This document shows positions 39,044 through 47,787 of a DNA stretch of 64,000 nucleotides, piece after piece. Origin of the DNA: Tamlana sp. 2_MG-2023 (lineage in GTDB: Bacteria; Bacteroidota; Bacteroidia; Flavobacteriales; Flavobacteriaceae); assembly GCF_030548465.1 (NCBI RefSeq), contig NZ_JAUOSF010000009.1, positions 1-64,000 of the forward strand. Direction: 5' to 3'. The notes under the pieces were generated by a model. The model ran no database searches and was not told the DNA's origin. It was given only the letters and a program-made list of their open reading frames with translations. The translations under genes and the position numbers were made by a program. Within the stretch, counting starts at the first letter, position 1. Each line of letters begins with the position of its first letter.

Positions 39044-41506
39044 ATGATTAAAAAACTAATCGTTGGACTTACACTATCCACTCTACTCTCTTTTGTGGCA
39101 GTCAATCACTTCAAAGCACTGGTATTAAAAAAACTAAATAGATATACTTCTGAAGAATATCCTGAAAAAATATATGTACAAACCGATAAACCCTATTATG
39201 CTTTAGGCGAAGACATCTGGTATACGGCCTATTTAGTTAATGGTGTAACACACAAAAAGTCTGAAAAAAGTAGAATCATTTATACGGAATTAATAAATGA
39301 ACAGGACAGTATAGTTTCTAGAAGAGAGCTTTTTGTAGACCACATTGGTGTTGCTGGTGATTTTAAAATTGAAAAAAACTTTAAACCTGGTAAATATATC
39401 CTTAGAGCATACACCAATTACATGCGTAATTTAGACGAAAGTTATTTGTTTCAAAAAGAGATTTCGGTATGGGACGTGAAGGATAACACTAAAAAAGTAA
39501 ACACTCCAAGCGCTACCAACCTACAAAACTCAAATCTCAGCACTATTCCAGATAATAAACCTGAAATTTACTTTTACCCTGAAGGTGGGAACCTAGTGAC
39601 TAATCTAACTTCAAAAATTGCTATTAAATCAAAGAACAATAAAACCTTAGAAGGTCAAATAAAAGATTCCGACGGAAATACCTTAACACATTTTAAAACA
39701 CAGAACTTTGGAATTGGCCTTATTAACTTAACACCAGAGGCTAATAAAAGCTATTATGCCAGTATTATTATTAATGGAAAGGAACAAAAATATAGTTTAC
39801 CTAAAGCTTTACCTTCTGGACATAATCTTAACATCGCTAATTTTAGCGACAAAATAATCATTAAAGTTACGGCTAATCACGCTATCGGCTTAAAAAACAC
39901 CTATCTGGTGGGGCACCAACGTGGGAATTTAATTTATGAGAAATTTGTACCTACCGCTATCAACGAATACTCGGTTATGCTTGACTCCAAACTACTAAAC
40001 GATGGTGTTGCCAATTTCACCTTATTTGATAATAACGGCAAGCCCGTTTGCGAACGTCTTGTTTTTATAGACACTCCAAATAATAATGTTGATATTCAAA
40101 TCAACTTAAGCAATACCACTCCTAAATCCAGAGAAAAGGTTACAATGAAATTAAACCTTAAAGACCAAAACGGTTCCCCTCTAGCCGGGCAATTTTCTAT
40201 GGCCATAACAGATTTAGATGCGGTTGATCAAAAAACAACAAGTGAAAACATCAAAACATATCTATTACTTAATTCCGATTTAAGAGGCACCATTGAAAAC
40301 CCAGGCTATTTTTTCGAAAAGAAAAACGACAAACGACGCAGTTATCAACTTGATTTAATTATGCTAACACATGGATGGAGAAGGTTTCAATGGACAGACT
40401 TACTATTTGCTTCACCTGAGAAAACTAAATATTCAGAAGAAAAAGGGTTATATTTTTCTGGTTACACTACAACTTTAAAAAACGGAAAAACAAGACAAGC
40501 CTCAACAACTAGAATGACCTTCATGGGCGAATTACCGCATCAAGAACAACAACAAACAGCGTCTAACGGTTCGTTTAAATACGGACCTTACATTTTTAAC
40601 GATTCGCTCCCTGTACTTATTGAGGCTCGAACCGATCATTTTAAATCTGAAAAAGACACAGGAAACAGAAATCTTGCAATCTATCTAGATCAAAAGTATC
40701 ACGACAGTCCGCGAATTGTAAAAAAAGAAGTTTTAAAACCACTTCTAAATGACAGTACAAAAATCACAACCTTTAAGGAGCAAGCCAAGACCATTTCGCA
40801 ACTAGACTCACTTTATCATGAAACAGCTACACGGTTAGATGAAGTTCTTGTCACAGCTAGGATGAAATCAGAAACTGCCGTTAGAAATGAAAAACTCAAT
40901 GAAAGAACAAATTATGGGTCCCCTAGCAAACGCTTGGACATGGCCGACTTTGAAAACTTAAGACATTTATCTGTTATTCAGTTAATAGGCCACCTGCCTG
41001 GGGTAATAACTACCGGAGACTCTATATATATTCGAACTGAACTTGTAACAAAAATTTATGTTGATGAAAGTGCCGTGGACGTTAGCGATATATCAACCAT
41101 GACAGGTTCAGATATTGACTTTATGGATGTTTTAACCGGAGCTGCTGCTTCTATGTATAGTAATGCTGGACCAGGTGTTATTATTATTCATACGAGGTTA
41201 GGGATGTACACGAATACTAATACCAAGCGCAAACCAGGAATTATTAATTTTACAGCCAAAGGATTCTATTCTGCCAGAGAATACTATTCACCTAATTACG
41301 AAGATGATTTCACAATTGAAACCAAAAAAGATTTAAGAACGACCTTACATTGGGAGCCCTTGATTGAACTATCAGAAGCTAATGATAATGAAAGTATCGT
41401 GTCGTTTTTCACAAGTGATTCTAAAAGCACTTACGGTATAAAAATAGAAGGCATTACCGAAAATGGCAATCCGTTTTGTCACTTATCTACTCTAGAGGTA
41501 GACTAG
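39044..41506 (+). CDS. MG2-like/TonB-plug envelope protein without a barrel
   Basis: 820 residues. An N-terminal hydrophobic segment (about 7-25) leads to a macroglobulin-like region with EKIYVQTDKPYYALGEDIWYTAYLV (about 43-67) and further beta-sandwich modules to about residue 500. A TonB-receptor plug-like domain (ATRLDEVLVTARMK near 600, then LIGHLPGV, YVDESAV and GPGVIIIHTR) follows, and the protein ends about 95 residues later with no room for a beta-barrel. This layout is widespread in Flavobacteriia; its function is unknown. It is monocistronic. Confidence 0.75.
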   Translation: MIKKLIVGLTLSTLLSFVAVNHFKALVLKKLNRYTSEEYPEKIYVQTDKPYYALGEDIWYTAYLVNGVTHKKSEKSRIIYTELINEQDSIVSRRELFVDHIGVAGDFKIEKNFKPGKYILRAYTNYMRNLDESYLFQKEISVWDVKDNTKKVNTPSATNLQNSNLSTIPDNKPEIYFYPEGGNLVTNLTSKIAIKSKNNKTLEGQIKDSDGNTLTHFKTQNFGIGLINLTPEANKSYYASIIINGKEQKYSLPKALPSGHNLNIANFSDKIIIKVTANHAIGLKNTYLVGHQRGNLIYEKFVPTAINEYSVMLDSKLLNDGVANFTLFDNNGKPVCERLVFIDTPNNNVDIQINLSNTTPKSREKVTMKLNLKDQNGSPLAGQFSMAITDLDAVDQKTTSENIKTYLLLNSDLRGTIENPGYFFEKKNDKRRSYQLDLIMLTHGWRRFQWTDLLFASPEKTKYSEEKGLYFSGYTTTLKNGKTRQASTTRMTFMGELPHQEQQQTASNGSFKYGPYIFNDSLPVLIEARTDHFKSEKDTGNRNLAIYLDQKYHDSPRIVKKEVLKPLLNDSTKITTFKEQAKTISQLDSLYHETATRLDEVLVTARMKSETAVRNEKLNERTNYGSPSKRLDMADFENLRHLSVIQLIGHLPGVITTGDSIYIRTELVTKIYVDESAVDVSDISTMTGSDIDFMDVLTGAAASMYSNAGPGVIIIHTRLGMYTNTNTKRKPGIINFTAKGFYSAREYYSPNYEDDFTIETKKDLRTTLHWEPLIELSEANDNESIVSFFTSDSKSTYGIKIEGITENGNPFCHLSTLEVD

Positions 41507-41656
41507 GCCAACAAGTTAAAAGAAAAACAATTTCAATCTTTTTATTCATCATCTCTTAAAATTATAAACCGTTAAGACTTCGTTAAAATAGATTAGCCCA
41601 TTAAACCTTTCTAAAAAGGACAAGTCCTAATAGTATAATTTTAAAAACATAAGAAG

Positions 41657-42127
41657 ATGAAAAAAATACTAATAATTGCTATTGTTCTTATCGGATTACA
41701 AGGTATAGCTCAGGAACAAGGAAAAGAAGGAAAAAGACAACACCAAAAGCATCATCAAAAAATGGATTTAACTGCCGACCAAATGGCAACGCTTAAAACC
41801 AAAAAGATGACTTTGGCTTTAGACTTAACAGCTTCTCAGCAATCGGAAATACAAGCCTTAAATCTTGAAAAAGCGACAAAACGCAAAGCAATGATGGCAG
41901 AACGTAAGGCTAATAAAGATAATGAAAAGTCTAAAAAGCTAACTAGCGATGAACGTTATAACAAAGAAATCGCCAGATTAGATATGCAAATTGCTGAAAA
42001 AGCTAAAATGCAAAAAATCCTAAACAAGGAGCAATTTGAAAAGTTTGAAAAAATGCAAAAACACATGAAAAAACAAGGTAGACACCACAAGGATAATAAA
42101 GGAAAAGGTGAACACCGAAACGGATAG
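41657..42127 (+). CDS. Small exported helical His/Lys-rich protein (Spy/LTXXQ-like)
   Basis: 156 residues with a signal peptide ending in GIAQ. The mature protein is helical and very rich in Lys, Gln and Met. LTADQMATLKTKKMTLALDLTASQQSEI carries two LTxxQ-like motifs, as in the CpxP/Spy/ZraP family of periplasmic chaperones and metal sensors. The ends are His-rich (HQKHHQK, RHHKDNKG), which suggests metal binding. It starts at an ATG preceded by an A/G-rich tract and ends at a bidirectional terminator. Confidence 0.65.
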   Translation: MKKILIIAIVLIGLQGIAQEQGKEGKRQHQKHHQKMDLTADQMATLKTKKMTLALDLTASQQSEIQALNLEKATKRKAMMAERKANKDNEKSKKLTSDERYNKEIARLDMQIAEKAKMQKILNKEQFEKFEKMQKHMKKQGRHHKDNKGKGEHRNG

Positions 42128-42148
42128 ATTTTAGTTTAGTTTGATGAT

Positions 42149-42186
42149 AAAAGCCGCATTTCTCAGTTTGGAAATGCGGCTTTTTA
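42149..42186. terminator. Bidirectional terminator between the Spy-like gene and hemL
   Basis: AAAAGCCGCATTT pairs with AAATGCGGCTTTT across a 10-base loop, with A-run and T-run on the two sides. It serves the convergent genes on both strands. Confidence 0.88.
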
Positions 42187-42226
42187 TTTACAATAGAATT
42201 CTATATGGTATGCTTTGTTTTTTTCT

Positions 42227-43513
42227 CTACAATGTTTTTGACACTTGCTTTACCGCTTCAATCGTAAAATCAAGATCTTCGTAAGATAAGGCATCAGTAA
42301 TAAACCACGTTTCAAAAGCACTAGGTGCAATATAAACCCCAGCGTTTAGAAGTCCGTGAAAGAACTTTTTAAACGATTCATTATTTCCTTTGGCGGCAGT
42401 TTCAAAGTCTACAACCTCAGTTTCATCAAAATGCACCGAAATCATAGACCCTACTCTATTAATAGTATGAATCACGTTGTTTTCGGTTAGAACCTTGGCA
42501 ATACCTGCGTGTAAGTATTTTGTTTTTTCTTCTAATCTTGAAAAAACTTCAGCATCGTCATTCAATTCTCGAAGCATGGCCAAACCTGCAGCCATGGCTA
42601 ACGGGTTTCCGCTTAAAGTTCCCGCTTGATAAACGGGACCTAGAGGGGCTAAAAAATTCATAATTTCTTCTCTAGCAGCAAAAGCGCCTACAGGTAAACC
42701 GCCACCAATTACTTTTCCGAAGCATACAATATCAGCATTAACATTGTAAAGTTCTTGCGCGCCTCCTTTTGCTAAACGAAAACCAGTCATGACCTCATCA
42801 AAAATTAATAAGATATTATTGGCATCACATAAAGTGCGTAGCTTTTTCAGAAAATCATTTTTTGGAGGCACACAGCCCATGTTTCCTGCCACTGGCTCAA
42901 TAATCACACAGGAAATCTCGTCTTTATTGGCATCAACTAAAGCCTGTGCGTTCTCTATATCATTATATTTTGCTAATAGCGTGTCCTTTGCTGTTCCTTT
43001 CGTAACCCCAGGACTGTTTGGTGTTCCAAAGGTACTCGCACCACTACCCGCTTGAATTAAAAACGAATCTGAATGCCCGTGATAACAACCAGCAAACTTG
43101 ATAATTTTATCTTTTCCGGTGTAACCACGTGCCAAACGCACCGCACTCATACACGCCTCGGTACCAGAATTTACAAATCGTATTTTATCAATATTAGGCA
43201 CCATGGAAACGGCCAACTCAGCAATGTCAGTTTCTATTTCTGTTGGCATCCCAAAAGAAGTTCCCTTTTTAGCTTTTTCAACAACAGCATCAACAACCGG
43301 TTGGTAGGCGTGACCTAAAATCATTGGCCCCCAAGAATTGATATAATCAATTAAGCGGTTTCCATCTTCATCATATAAATAAGCTCCCTGAGCTTCCTTA
43401 ACAAATATTGGCGTTCCTCCAACACCTCCAAAAGCTCTAACTGGAGAGTTTACACCACCTGGGATTACTTTTTCTGCCTCAGCAAATAAGGCGCTGCTTC
43501 TTTTATAAATCAT
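42227..43513 (-). CDS. hemL: Glutamate-1-semialdehyde 2,1-aminomutase
   Basis: 428 residues; makes 5-aminolevulinate for haem in the cytoplasm with pyridoxal phosphate. [39 protein letters not shown] and the PLP-Lys267 in [14 protein letters not shown] are all conserved. It starts at an ATG 18 bases after the glucosaminidase gene stops, so it is the last gene of a four-gene leftward run (45579 to 42227). Confidence 0.97.
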   Translation of the reverse strand: MIYKRSSALFAEAEKVIPGGVNSPVRAFGGVGGTPIFVKEAQGAYLYDEDGNRLIDYINSWGPMILGHAYQPVVDAVVEKAKKGTSFGMPTEIETDIAELAVSMVPNIDKIRFVNSGTEACMSAVRLARGYTGKDKIIKFAGCYHGHSDSFLIQAGSGASTFGTPNSPGVTKGTAKDTLLAKYNDIENAQALVDANKDEISCVIIEPVAGNMGCVPPKNDFLKKLRTLCDANNILLIFDEVMTGFRLAKGGAQELYNVNADIVCFGKVIGGGLPVGAFAAREEIMNFLAPLGPVYQAGTLSGNPLAMAAGLAMLRELNDDAEVFSRLEEKTKYLHAGIAKVLTENNVIHTINRVGSMISVHFDETEVVDFETAAKGNNESFKKFFHGLLNAGVYIAPSAFETWFITDALSYEDLDFTIEAVKQVSKTL

Positions 43514-43531
43514 AACTATTACTGTTTATTT

Positions 43532-44338
43532 TTATGGTTTCACGACAAGTACTTGTCCGATATCCAAGGACGTACCACGTAAACCATTTAATTTTTGAAG
43601 TTGTTCTACTGTTAAATTATAACGTTTGGAAATCCCGTAGAGAGTATCTCCTTTTTCAACGGTATAAGTCCCTTTAACGCTTGCCATTGGCGCTTCATAT
43701 TTAACATAGTTCTTACCTAAAACAGACTCATCATATTCGTATAGTTTGTAGCGCTCTATCAAACTAATAAGCTTATCAGGGTATTTTCTGTCAGTAGCAT
43801 AACCAGCAGCTCTTAAACCTTTCGCCCAACCTTTATAATCTTCTTGTTTTAATTTGAAAAGTCCCGAATAGCGTGAGCGTTCACTTAAAAATAACGAATG
43901 ATCGCGAAATGAATATTTAGGATCTTTATATTTTCTAAAACATTCCTGATCTGCATCATCATCATGGTAGATTTTTGCTCCTTTCCACCCATGGCATTTA
44001 ATACCAAAATGGTTGTTCGCTTCTACCGAAAGACGTCCTTTCCCCGATCCTGATTCTAAAATTCCTTGCGCCAAAGTAATACTAGCTGGAATTTTGTAAA
44101 GCGCCATTTCTTCCTGCGCGATTTGGTGATATTGATAAATATAAGCATCAACACTGCTGGTAAACGTAGGTGCAGGTGCAGAAACTTCAGATTCTAAATC
44201 CTTAGTAACAGGTTCTGATTGTGGTTTAGTAACAACACGTTCAGTGCGTTTAGTGGGTTTTTTAGCAACGGCTTGTTTTTTAGATTTACAACTAAACAAG
44301 GCACAGGCTAAAAATAAAACTAATAAAATTCTCTTCAT
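43532..44338 (-). CDS. Glucosaminidase-LysM cell-wall lipoprotein
   Basis: 268 residues with lipobox ALFSC (Cys17). The N-acetylglucosaminidase domain (about 65-200; GH73/FlgJ type) has ASITLAQGILESGSGKGRLSVE with the catalytic Glu and ANNHFGIKCHGWKG. A single LysM domain (about 222-268: YTVEKGDTLYGISKRYNLTVEQL) binds peptidoglycan. It should trim glycan strands in the periplasm. It lies between the deaminase gene (4-base gap) and hemL (18-base gap). Confidence 0.93.
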   Translation of the reverse strand: MKRILLVLFLACALFSCKSKKQAVAKKPTKRTERVVTKPQSEPVTKDLESEVSAPAPTFTSSVDAYIYQYHQIAQEEMALYKIPASITLAQGILESGSGKGRLSVEANNHFGIKCHGWKGAKIYHDDDADQECFRKYKDPKYSFRDHSLFLSERSRYSGLFKLKQEDYKGWAKGLRAAGYATDRKYPDKLISLIERYKLYEYDESVLGKNYVKYEAPMASVKGTYTVEKGDTLYGISKRYNLTVEQLQKLNGLRGTSLDIGQVLVVKP

Positions 44339-44342
44339 TACA

Positions 44343-45251
44343 TCAAATAATTAATGGTAAATTTTTCTTTTTCAAAAAGGCATTCATACCCGGTATACCT
44401 TGTAGGCCTCCCGAATGAATGGCTAAAATTTTAGAGCCTTTTGGGAAATAACCCTTTTCAATTAAATCGAAAATCCCAAATAGCATTTTCCCGGTATAAA
44501 CAGGATCTAAGGGAATGCTATAATCGGCTTTAAACTGATTGATAAACGTGACTAATTCTTCATTTATTTTGGCATAGCCTCCAAAATGATAGTCTGAAAT
44601 CAATTCCCAATTAGATTGTTTTGCAAATTTACTAATATCTCGCTTTAAAAAGTCCCCTTTTAAGGCAGGAAAACCTAAAACTTGTTGACGAGGTTTTGAA
44701 CAATTTATGAGTCCGGTTATCGTACCGCCCGTTCCTACCGCCGTACAAACAAAATCGAAGGCTTTATCCTCTTCTGTTAAAATTTCTTCACAGCCTTTAA
44801 CAGCTAAGGTATTCGTACCGCCTTCAGGAACCATATAAAATTCACCAAACTCTTGTTGCAAATTCGCTAAAAATTCTGGAGATGTTTTATTTCGATATTC
44901 TGTTCTAGACACAAACTTGAATTTCATACCATGCTGTTTAGCAAAACTCAAAGTAGGATTGTTTTCAATTTCAGACTCCAATTCCTCACCACGGATAACT
45001 CCAATGGTCTTAAAATCGAATAACCGACCTGCCGCAGCTACTGCTGCAATATGGTTAGAGAACGCGCCACCAAAAGTAAGTAAGGTTTTAGCGCCTTGTT
45101 TTTCGGCCTCCTGAAGGTTGTATTTTAACTTGCGATATTTATTCCCTGAAACAAAAGGATGTATGGCATCCTCACGTTTTATGTACAATTCAACACCTTT
45201 ATTCGGAAGATTGATGTGCTGGTTAATGCTATTTTCAAGCTTAAATATCAT
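44343..45251 (-). CDS. PLP-dependent ACC deaminase / D-cysteine desulfhydrase family protein
   Basis: 302 residues, fold-type II pyridoxal-phosphate enzyme. The PLP-Lys is in FVSGNKYRKLKYNL; LTFGGAFSNHIAAVAAAGR and the phosphate loop CTAVGTGGTITGLI are conserved. Members deaminate 1-aminocyclopropane-1-carboxylate or desulfhydrate D-cysteine; the two cannot be separated by eye, and D-cysteine desulfhydrase is the commoner activity outside plant-associated bacteria. Its start overlaps the end of the upstream HExxH gene by 11 bases. Confidence 0.85.
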   Translation of the reverse strand: MIFKLENSINQHINLPNKGVELYIKREDAIHPFVSGNKYRKLKYNLQEAEKQGAKTLLTFGGAFSNHIAAVAAAGRLFDFKTIGVIRGEELESEIENNPTLSFAKQHGMKFKFVSRTEYRNKTSPEFLANLQQEFGEFYMVPEGGTNTLAVKGCEEILTEEDKAFDFVCTAVGTGGTITGLINCSKPRQQVLGFPALKGDFLKRDISKFAKQSNWELISDYHFGGYAKINEELVTFINQFKADYSIPLDPVYTGKMLFGIFDLIEKGYFPKGSKILAIHSGGLQGIPGMNAFLKKKNLPLII

Positions 45252-45579
45252 GATTGCGAAGATACTTTAAAAATGCCCAAAACGGACGCACTTTTAAATA
45301 TTCTAAGTTCGATTGGTTGGTATAGGCTTCGCGTTCAAAAGAGATATTTCTATAGGCTTTTTTCCAATTCTGATAATATCCTAGGCGAATTAAAAACTCA
45401 GAAACATAAAACATATAAAACGGAAGCACTAACATTTCAAGTTGCTGTTTAAGATGAATACGCTCGTGATTTAACAAAATAACATCTTTTAAAAGCTTAC
45501 GATGCTTTAAAAAAATAAAAGGAAACAGCGTTAGGCCTGTATAGCCTTTTGGTATCATATATTTTGAAATAAAAATCAT
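45241..45579 (-). CDS. Small HExxH-containing membrane-associated protein
   Basis: About 112 residues from the ATG at 45579; a longer frame to a TTG at 45639 adds a hydrophobic 20-residue stretch. The core LLNHERIHLKQQLEML holds His38-Glu39-x-x-His42, a zincin zinc-binding motif, and FEREAY (residues 81-86) offers a downstream Glu as third ligand. Two hydrophobic patches surround the motif. The similarity to membrane metallopeptidases such as M48/M56 is limited to these motifs. First gene of the run leading to hemL, with an 11-base overlap into the next gene. Confidence 0.6.
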   Translation of the reverse strand: MIFISKYMIPKGYTGLTLFPFIFLKHRKLLKDVILLNHERIHLKQQLEMLVLPFYMFYVSEFLIRLGYYQNWKKAYRNISFEREAYTNQSNLEYLKVRPFWAFLKYLRNHDI

Positions 45580-45646
45580 AACAGAATCACGCTTATAGGT
45601 GCGTATTTGAATAAACCACAAAATAAATAATTCTACCAATTTACAC

Positions 45647-45654
45647 TATCTTTG
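45647..45654 (+). promoter_or_regulatory. -7 element of the DUF5522 gene (leaderless)
   Basis: TATCTTTG, exact TAnnTTTG, ends only 6 bases before the ATG at 45661, so transcription would start at or next to the start codon. Confidence 0.6.
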
Positions 45655-45660
45655 TAAGCA

Positions 45661-45825
45661 ATGAAAAAAATAATACCTATTGAAGAAGGCGATTACTACC
45701 TTACACCAGAAGGTTATCGTTGTTTTACTGAAAAATATCACCTAAGGCGTGGTTATTGTTGCCAAAGTGGTTGTAGACACTGCCCTTATGGCTACAACAA
45801 AAAAACGAATACAATCAACAAGTAG
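45661..45825 (+). CDS. DUF5522-type small Cys-rich protein
   Basis: 54 residues, ATG to TAG. EGDYYLTPEGYRCFTEKYHL and RRGYCCQSGCRHCPYGY are the whole conserved core of DUF5522 proteins, with five cysteines in a CC-x3-C-x2-C arrangement plus one upstream Cys, likely to bind a metal. Function unknown. It is divergent from the HExxH gene (81-base gap) and has a -7 element so near the ATG that its mRNA should be leaderless. Confidence 0.88.
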   Translation: MKKIIPIEEGDYYLTPEGYRCFTEKYHLRRGYCCQSGCRHCPYGYNKKTNTINK

Positions 45826-45906
45826 TTCCTATTCAGCAAAATACAAGCCGAATTGGTATGATTCTTGATGTTTTAATGAAATAATGATCATTTAAATAAT
45901 TGTCCT

Positions 45907-46470
45907 ATGAAACACATTACAAAAATAGCAGCGGTACTGCTTTTCGCTTTAACACTAACCTCGTGTAGCTCGATTCAAGTTGCCGCAGATTACGATAAAG
46001 AAGTTAATTTTGACAACTATAAAACCTTTGCCTTTTTTAAAAACGGTATTGATAAAGCTGAAATTAGCGATTTAGATAAACGCCGTATTTTACGCGCTAT
46101 TGAATCGGAATTATTAAAAAAAGGCTTCACCAAATCTGAAGACCCCGATTTACTGATAAGCTTATTTACAAAATCAAATCAACGTGTTGACGTTTACAAC
46201 AACTCTTGGGGTTATGGCGCCTGGGGTTGGGGTGGTTACGGCATGGGACCTGGTTGGGGCTGGGGTTGGAACATGCAACCTGATGTATCAACCAGCACCG
46301 AAGGACAACTTTACATAGACCTTATTGATGCCGATAAAAAAGAACTGGTTTGGCAAGGTATGGGAACCGGTTATTTAACGCAAAACATGGAACAAAAAGA
46401 AGCTCGAATTCAAGAGTTTGTTGCTAAAATCATGGAAAAATATCCTCCTGAATTAGATCAAAAGAAATAA
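45907..46470 (+). CDS. DUF4136 lipoprotein with Trp/Gly-rich insert
   Basis: 187 residues with lipobox TLTSC (Cys20). VAADYDKEVNFDNYKTFAFF near the start and KKELVWQGMGTGYL near the end fit DUF4136, an envelope lipoprotein family of unknown function. A stretch of about 25 residues near residue 100 is almost only Gly, Trp, Tyr and Met (GYGAWGWGGYG, GPGWGWGWNM). It is followed at once by repeat copy B, which can terminate it. Confidence 0.85.
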   Translation: MKHITKIAAVLLFALTLTSCSSIQVAADYDKEVNFDNYKTFAFFKNGIDKAEISDLDKRRILRAIESELLKKGFTKSEDPDLLISLFTKSNQRVDVYNNSWGYGAWGWGGYGMGPGWGWGWNMQPDVSTSTEGQLYIDLIDADKKELVWQGMGTGYLTQNMEQKEARIQEFVAKIMEKYPPELDQKK

Positions 46471-46472
46471 CA

Positions 46473-46616
46473 CAAAAAAGAGGCTGTCTAAAAAGTATTA
46501 AAGTACGTCATTCTGAACTTGATTCAGAATCGCATCATATTGATAACCAATCATTATGAGAACCTGAATCAAGTTCAGGTTGACGAAAACTTCACTTTTT
46601 GAACAGCCTCTTTTTT
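46473..46616. repeat. Dispersed inverted-repeat element, copy B (terminator-like)
   Basis: About 144 bp. Outer arms AAAAAAGAGGCTGTCTAAAA and the complement of TTTTTGAACAGCCTCTTTTT; interior hairpins TTCTGAACTTGATTCAGAA and GAACCTGAATCAAGTTCAGG. Nearly identical to copy A through the middle. It again lies exactly between convergent genes, with T-runs on both strands. Confidence 0.88.
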
Positions 46617-46621
46617 ATAAA

Positions 46622-47371
46622 TTATCTAAAACGCTTCAACGTTTCTTTTGTAAAATCACTCAAAACCAAGCGCCCGCTTATTTCTGCGCGTTCTGCTAAA
46701 AGCGTATCCCAATGTGCGGTACCTTCCCAAATAACGCTTTTCATAGCTTTTAAGGCTTCAGGATTATAAGTTATAAGCTTTTCAGCAAGATTAGAAACCG
46801 CTTTATCTAATGCTTCAACGCTATCAAAAACGTTTCCGTATAAACCTTTTTCCTTGGCGAATTCTGCTGAATAAAATTCCTCTGCGTTGATCGTCATTTG
46901 AGACATCGTCATTTTACCCATTTTTCTAGAAACTGCTGGCTCTATTACAAACGGACCAATACCAATGCTTAATTCACTAAGTTTTATTGCTGCATATTGT
47001 GAAGCTAAGCAATAATCGGTTGCCGCAGCTATACCAACACCGCCACCAACAGCTTTTCCTTGTACACGGCCAATGATTAATTTCGGACAAGTACGCATGG
47101 CATTAATTACATTAGCAAAGCCAGAAAAAAATTGCCTTCCTGTTTGAGCATCTTCTATTTCAATAAGTTCATTAAAACTAGCTCCGGCACAAAACGTACG
47201 TTCACCACCGCTTTTTAACACAATCACTTTAATTTCAGGGTTATTTCCTGCTTGACTAATGGTTTCAGCTAAATCTTTTAAAACTTCACTAGGCATAGCG
47301 TTTCTATTGGGATGAAAAAATTCGATATACCCAACACTGTTTTCTATATTTAAATTGACGTAAGCTTCCAT
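46622..47371 (-). CDS. Enoyl-CoA hydratase/isomerase family protein
   Basis: 249 residues, crotonase fold, cytoplasmic. The oxyanion-hole segments are TFCAGASFNEL and GRVQGKAVGGGVGIAAATDY. At the usual glutamate positions it has LSELSIGIGPFVIEPAVSRKMG, which includes conserved Glu residues but departs from the typical hydratase PE.G..P pattern. It may act on methylglutaconyl-CoA or another acyl-CoA; the substrate is not predictable. Single gene, convergent with the DUF4136 gene. Confidence 0.88.
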   Translation of the reverse strand: MEAYVNLNIENSVGYIEFFHPNRNAMPSEVLKDLAETISQAGNNPEIKVIVLKSGGERTFCAGASFNELIEIEDAQTGRQFFSGFANVINAMRTCPKLIIGRVQGKAVGGGVGIAAATDYCLASQYAAIKLSELSIGIGPFVIEPAVSRKMGKMTMSQMTINAEEFYSAEFAKEKGLYGNVFDSVEALDKAVSNLAEKLITYNPEALKAMKSVIWEGTAHWDTLLAERAEISGRLVLSDFTKETLKRFR

Positions 47372-47449
47372 GGTTTCTTAAGTTTAACGGGCTGAATATA
47401 CATAAAATAATTAGTAACACTTGTTACCTTCATTTTAATGAATGAAAGA

Positions 47450-47457
47450 TATATTTG
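47450..47457 (+). promoter_or_regulatory. -7 element of the rhodanese gene
   Basis: TATATTTG, exact consensus, 18 bases before the ATG at 47476. TTG at 47421-47423 is 26 bases upstream, longer than the usual spacer. Confidence 0.55.
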
Positions 47458-47475
47458 TATAAAATTTAAAATTTT

Positions 47476-47787
47476 ATGGGCATATTAAATTCACTTTTCG
47501 GAAACAAAAGCGTGAAAGTTAAAGATTTTCAATCGAGAGGCGCTATTATTATAGATGTTAGAACAGTTGCAGAATATAGCCAAAGTGCGATTCCTGGCTC
47601 AAAAAACATGCCTTTACAAACGTTGAACGCTAATATCGAAACTATTAAAAAATTAAACAAACCTGTAATCACTTGTTGTGCTAGCGGGGTACGTTCTGGA
47701 AGTGCTGCCGCCTTATTAAAATCGAATGGGATTGAAACCTTAAACGGCGGTGGCTTTATGAGTTTGTATAAAAAATTAGAGCTTTAA
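47476..47787 (+). CDS. Single-domain rhodanese-like sulfurtransferase
   Basis: 103 residues, one rhodanese domain without a signal peptide. IIIDVRTVAEY and the active-site loop CASGVRS with Cys68 as the persulfide-carrying residue (preceded by another Cys) are intact, so it is likely active in the cytoplasm in sulfur transfer. Its last 12 bases overlap the end of the convergent DUF4230 gene. Confidence 0.92.
   Translation: MGILNSLFGNKSVKVKDFQSRGAIIIDVRTVAEYSQSAIPGSKNMPLQTLNANIETIKKLNKPVITCCASGVRSGSAAALLKSNGIETLNGGGFMSLYKKLEL

Noticed and set aside
42789-43055. Plus-strand frame of 88 codons inside hemL
   Set aside because: Antisense shadow; hemL motifs are complete in the other strand.
45159-45452. 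Plus-strand frame of 97 codons across the ACC deaminase and HExxH genes
   Set aside because: Covers two coherent reverse-strand genes and shows no recognisable domain.
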